Source: Verrucomicrobia bacterium SCGC AAA164-M04
Lineage (GTDB): Bacteria; Verrucomicrobiota; Verrucomicrobiae; Verrucomicrobiales; Akkermansiaceae
Direction: 5' to 3'
DNA length: 6,377 bases
NCBI GenBank assembly: GCA_000383735.1
Contig: KB912122.1
Location: forward strand, 1-6,377
Shown: one piece after another, positions 6,045-6,377 of the stretch
Layout of the letters: the number at the start of each line of letters is the position of its first letter
How positions within the stretch are numbered: position 1 is the first letter of the stretch
Made by a program: the position numbers and the translations under genes
The notes under the pieces: generated by a model
Database searches by the model: none
What the model was told of the DNA's origin: nothing
What the model saw: only the letters and a program-made list of their open reading frames with translations

Positions 6045-6377
6045 TTGAGCCTTAACCGCACAGAATACAAGTATCTGATTACGCTCGACCAAATGGAGAA
6101 AATCCAGAGAGACTTGGACGATCGGCTTATCGTGGACAGCTTGGCGTCGGAAGACGGTTGCTACCCCATCGTCACGGAGTATTTTGAAACTCCAGATCGA
6201 GAATGCTTTTGGGAGAAGGAAAGACGCCTTGCCAGCCGGCGGAAGATTCGGGTTAGAATTTATGGCTGCGAGGGCGGAAAAATCCCTCCCACCGGCTTTA
6301 TTGAGATTAAGCACAAACACTTTGGTCTTGGAGCCAAACGAAGACTTTTTCTCCCCGTGGAAGAGGCAATCGAGTTT
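6045..6377 (+). CDS. VTC-domain protein (polyphosphate polymerase-like), N-terminal part, cut by right edge
   Basis: The first 111 codons of a protein resembling the VTC domain, the catalytic domain of yeast Vtc4 that makes polyphosphate from ATP inside a basic tunnel. Visible signatures: NRTEYKYLI at 4-12, with the R-x-E-x-K pattern that starts this triphosphate-tunnel fold; the YFETPDRE block at 46-53; the basic strand SRRKIRVRIY at 64-73; FIEIKHK at 85-91; and KRR at 98-100. An in-frame TAA lies at 6030-6032, and the only usable start before the conserved RTEYKY block is TTG at 6045. The first ATG, at 6093, would delete that block, so TTG is preferred. No Shine-Dalgarno is seen. The C-terminal part is missing at the window edge. 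Bacterial VTC-domain genes often sit beside DUF4956 or CotH-type genes, which would lie further right. Activity is inferred from family only. Confidence 0.82.
   Translation, partial: MSLNRTEYKYLITLDQMEKIQRDLDDRLIVDSLASEDGCYPIVTEYFETPDRECFWEKERRLASRRKIRVRIYGCEGGKIPPTGFIEIKHKHFGLGAKRRLFLPVEEAIEF

Noticed and set aside
6042..6320. Minus-strand open frame opposite the VTC-domain gene
   Set aside because: The plus strand encodes conserved VTC-domain motifs throughout; the antisense frame has none.

Overview
The window carries a compact bacterial housekeeping gene set, mostly of the Gram-negative type: two exported cyclophilins (one with a lipoprotein-like signal), a full-length PlsY, a PolA polymerase body, and glycerol-3-phosphate dehydrogenase (GpsA). 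The phylum cannot be proved from sequence alone. Start sites mostly without Shine-Dalgarno motifs, an alanine/lysine-rich insert in PolA, and a fuconolactonase-like amidohydrolase next to a VTC-domain protein would fit Verrucomicrobiota or another PVC lineage. That is a low-to-moderate inference. No mobile element, recombinase, CRISPR array or RNA gene was seen.

Layout. Positions 4035 down to 1 read leftward (minus strand): polA (5' nuclease part missing), two tandem cyclophilin peptidyl-prolyl isomerase genes, plsY, and the first 67 codons of gpsA, which run off the left edge. Gaps are 24, 19 and 10 nt, and plsY and gpsA share a 4-nt ATGA overlap, so this reads as one operon. Positions 4036 to 6377 read rightward (plus strand): gpsA from codon 37 to its stop, a COG3618-type amidohydrolase, and the start of a VTC-domain (polyphosphate polymerase-like) gene cut by the right edge.

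The main anomaly is a perfect 95-bp inverted repeat. Bases 1-95 are the exact reverse complement of 4036-4130, and both copies are codons 37 to about 68 of gpsA. The right copy abuts polA in head-to-head orientation, and polA loses its 5' end at exactly that base. Turning 1-4130 around restores a complete 333-codon gpsA (36 codons from 203-96 plus 297 codons from 4036-4929) and makes every gene co-directional: polA, ppi, ppi, plsY, gpsA, amidohydrolase, VTC. The parental order is therefore clear. The arrangement shown is most likely a chimeric or foldback join, or a mis-assembled contig end. A real inverted duplication is less likely but not excluded.

How the genes work together: GpsA makes sn-glycerol-3-phosphate and PlsY acylates it, which are successive steps in phospholipid synthesis and explain their translational coupling. 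The cyclophilins probably assist folding outside the cytoplasmic membrane. PolA is the repair/lagging-strand polymerase. The amidohydrolase and VTC gene lie after a 183-nt spacer and are probably separate transcription units.
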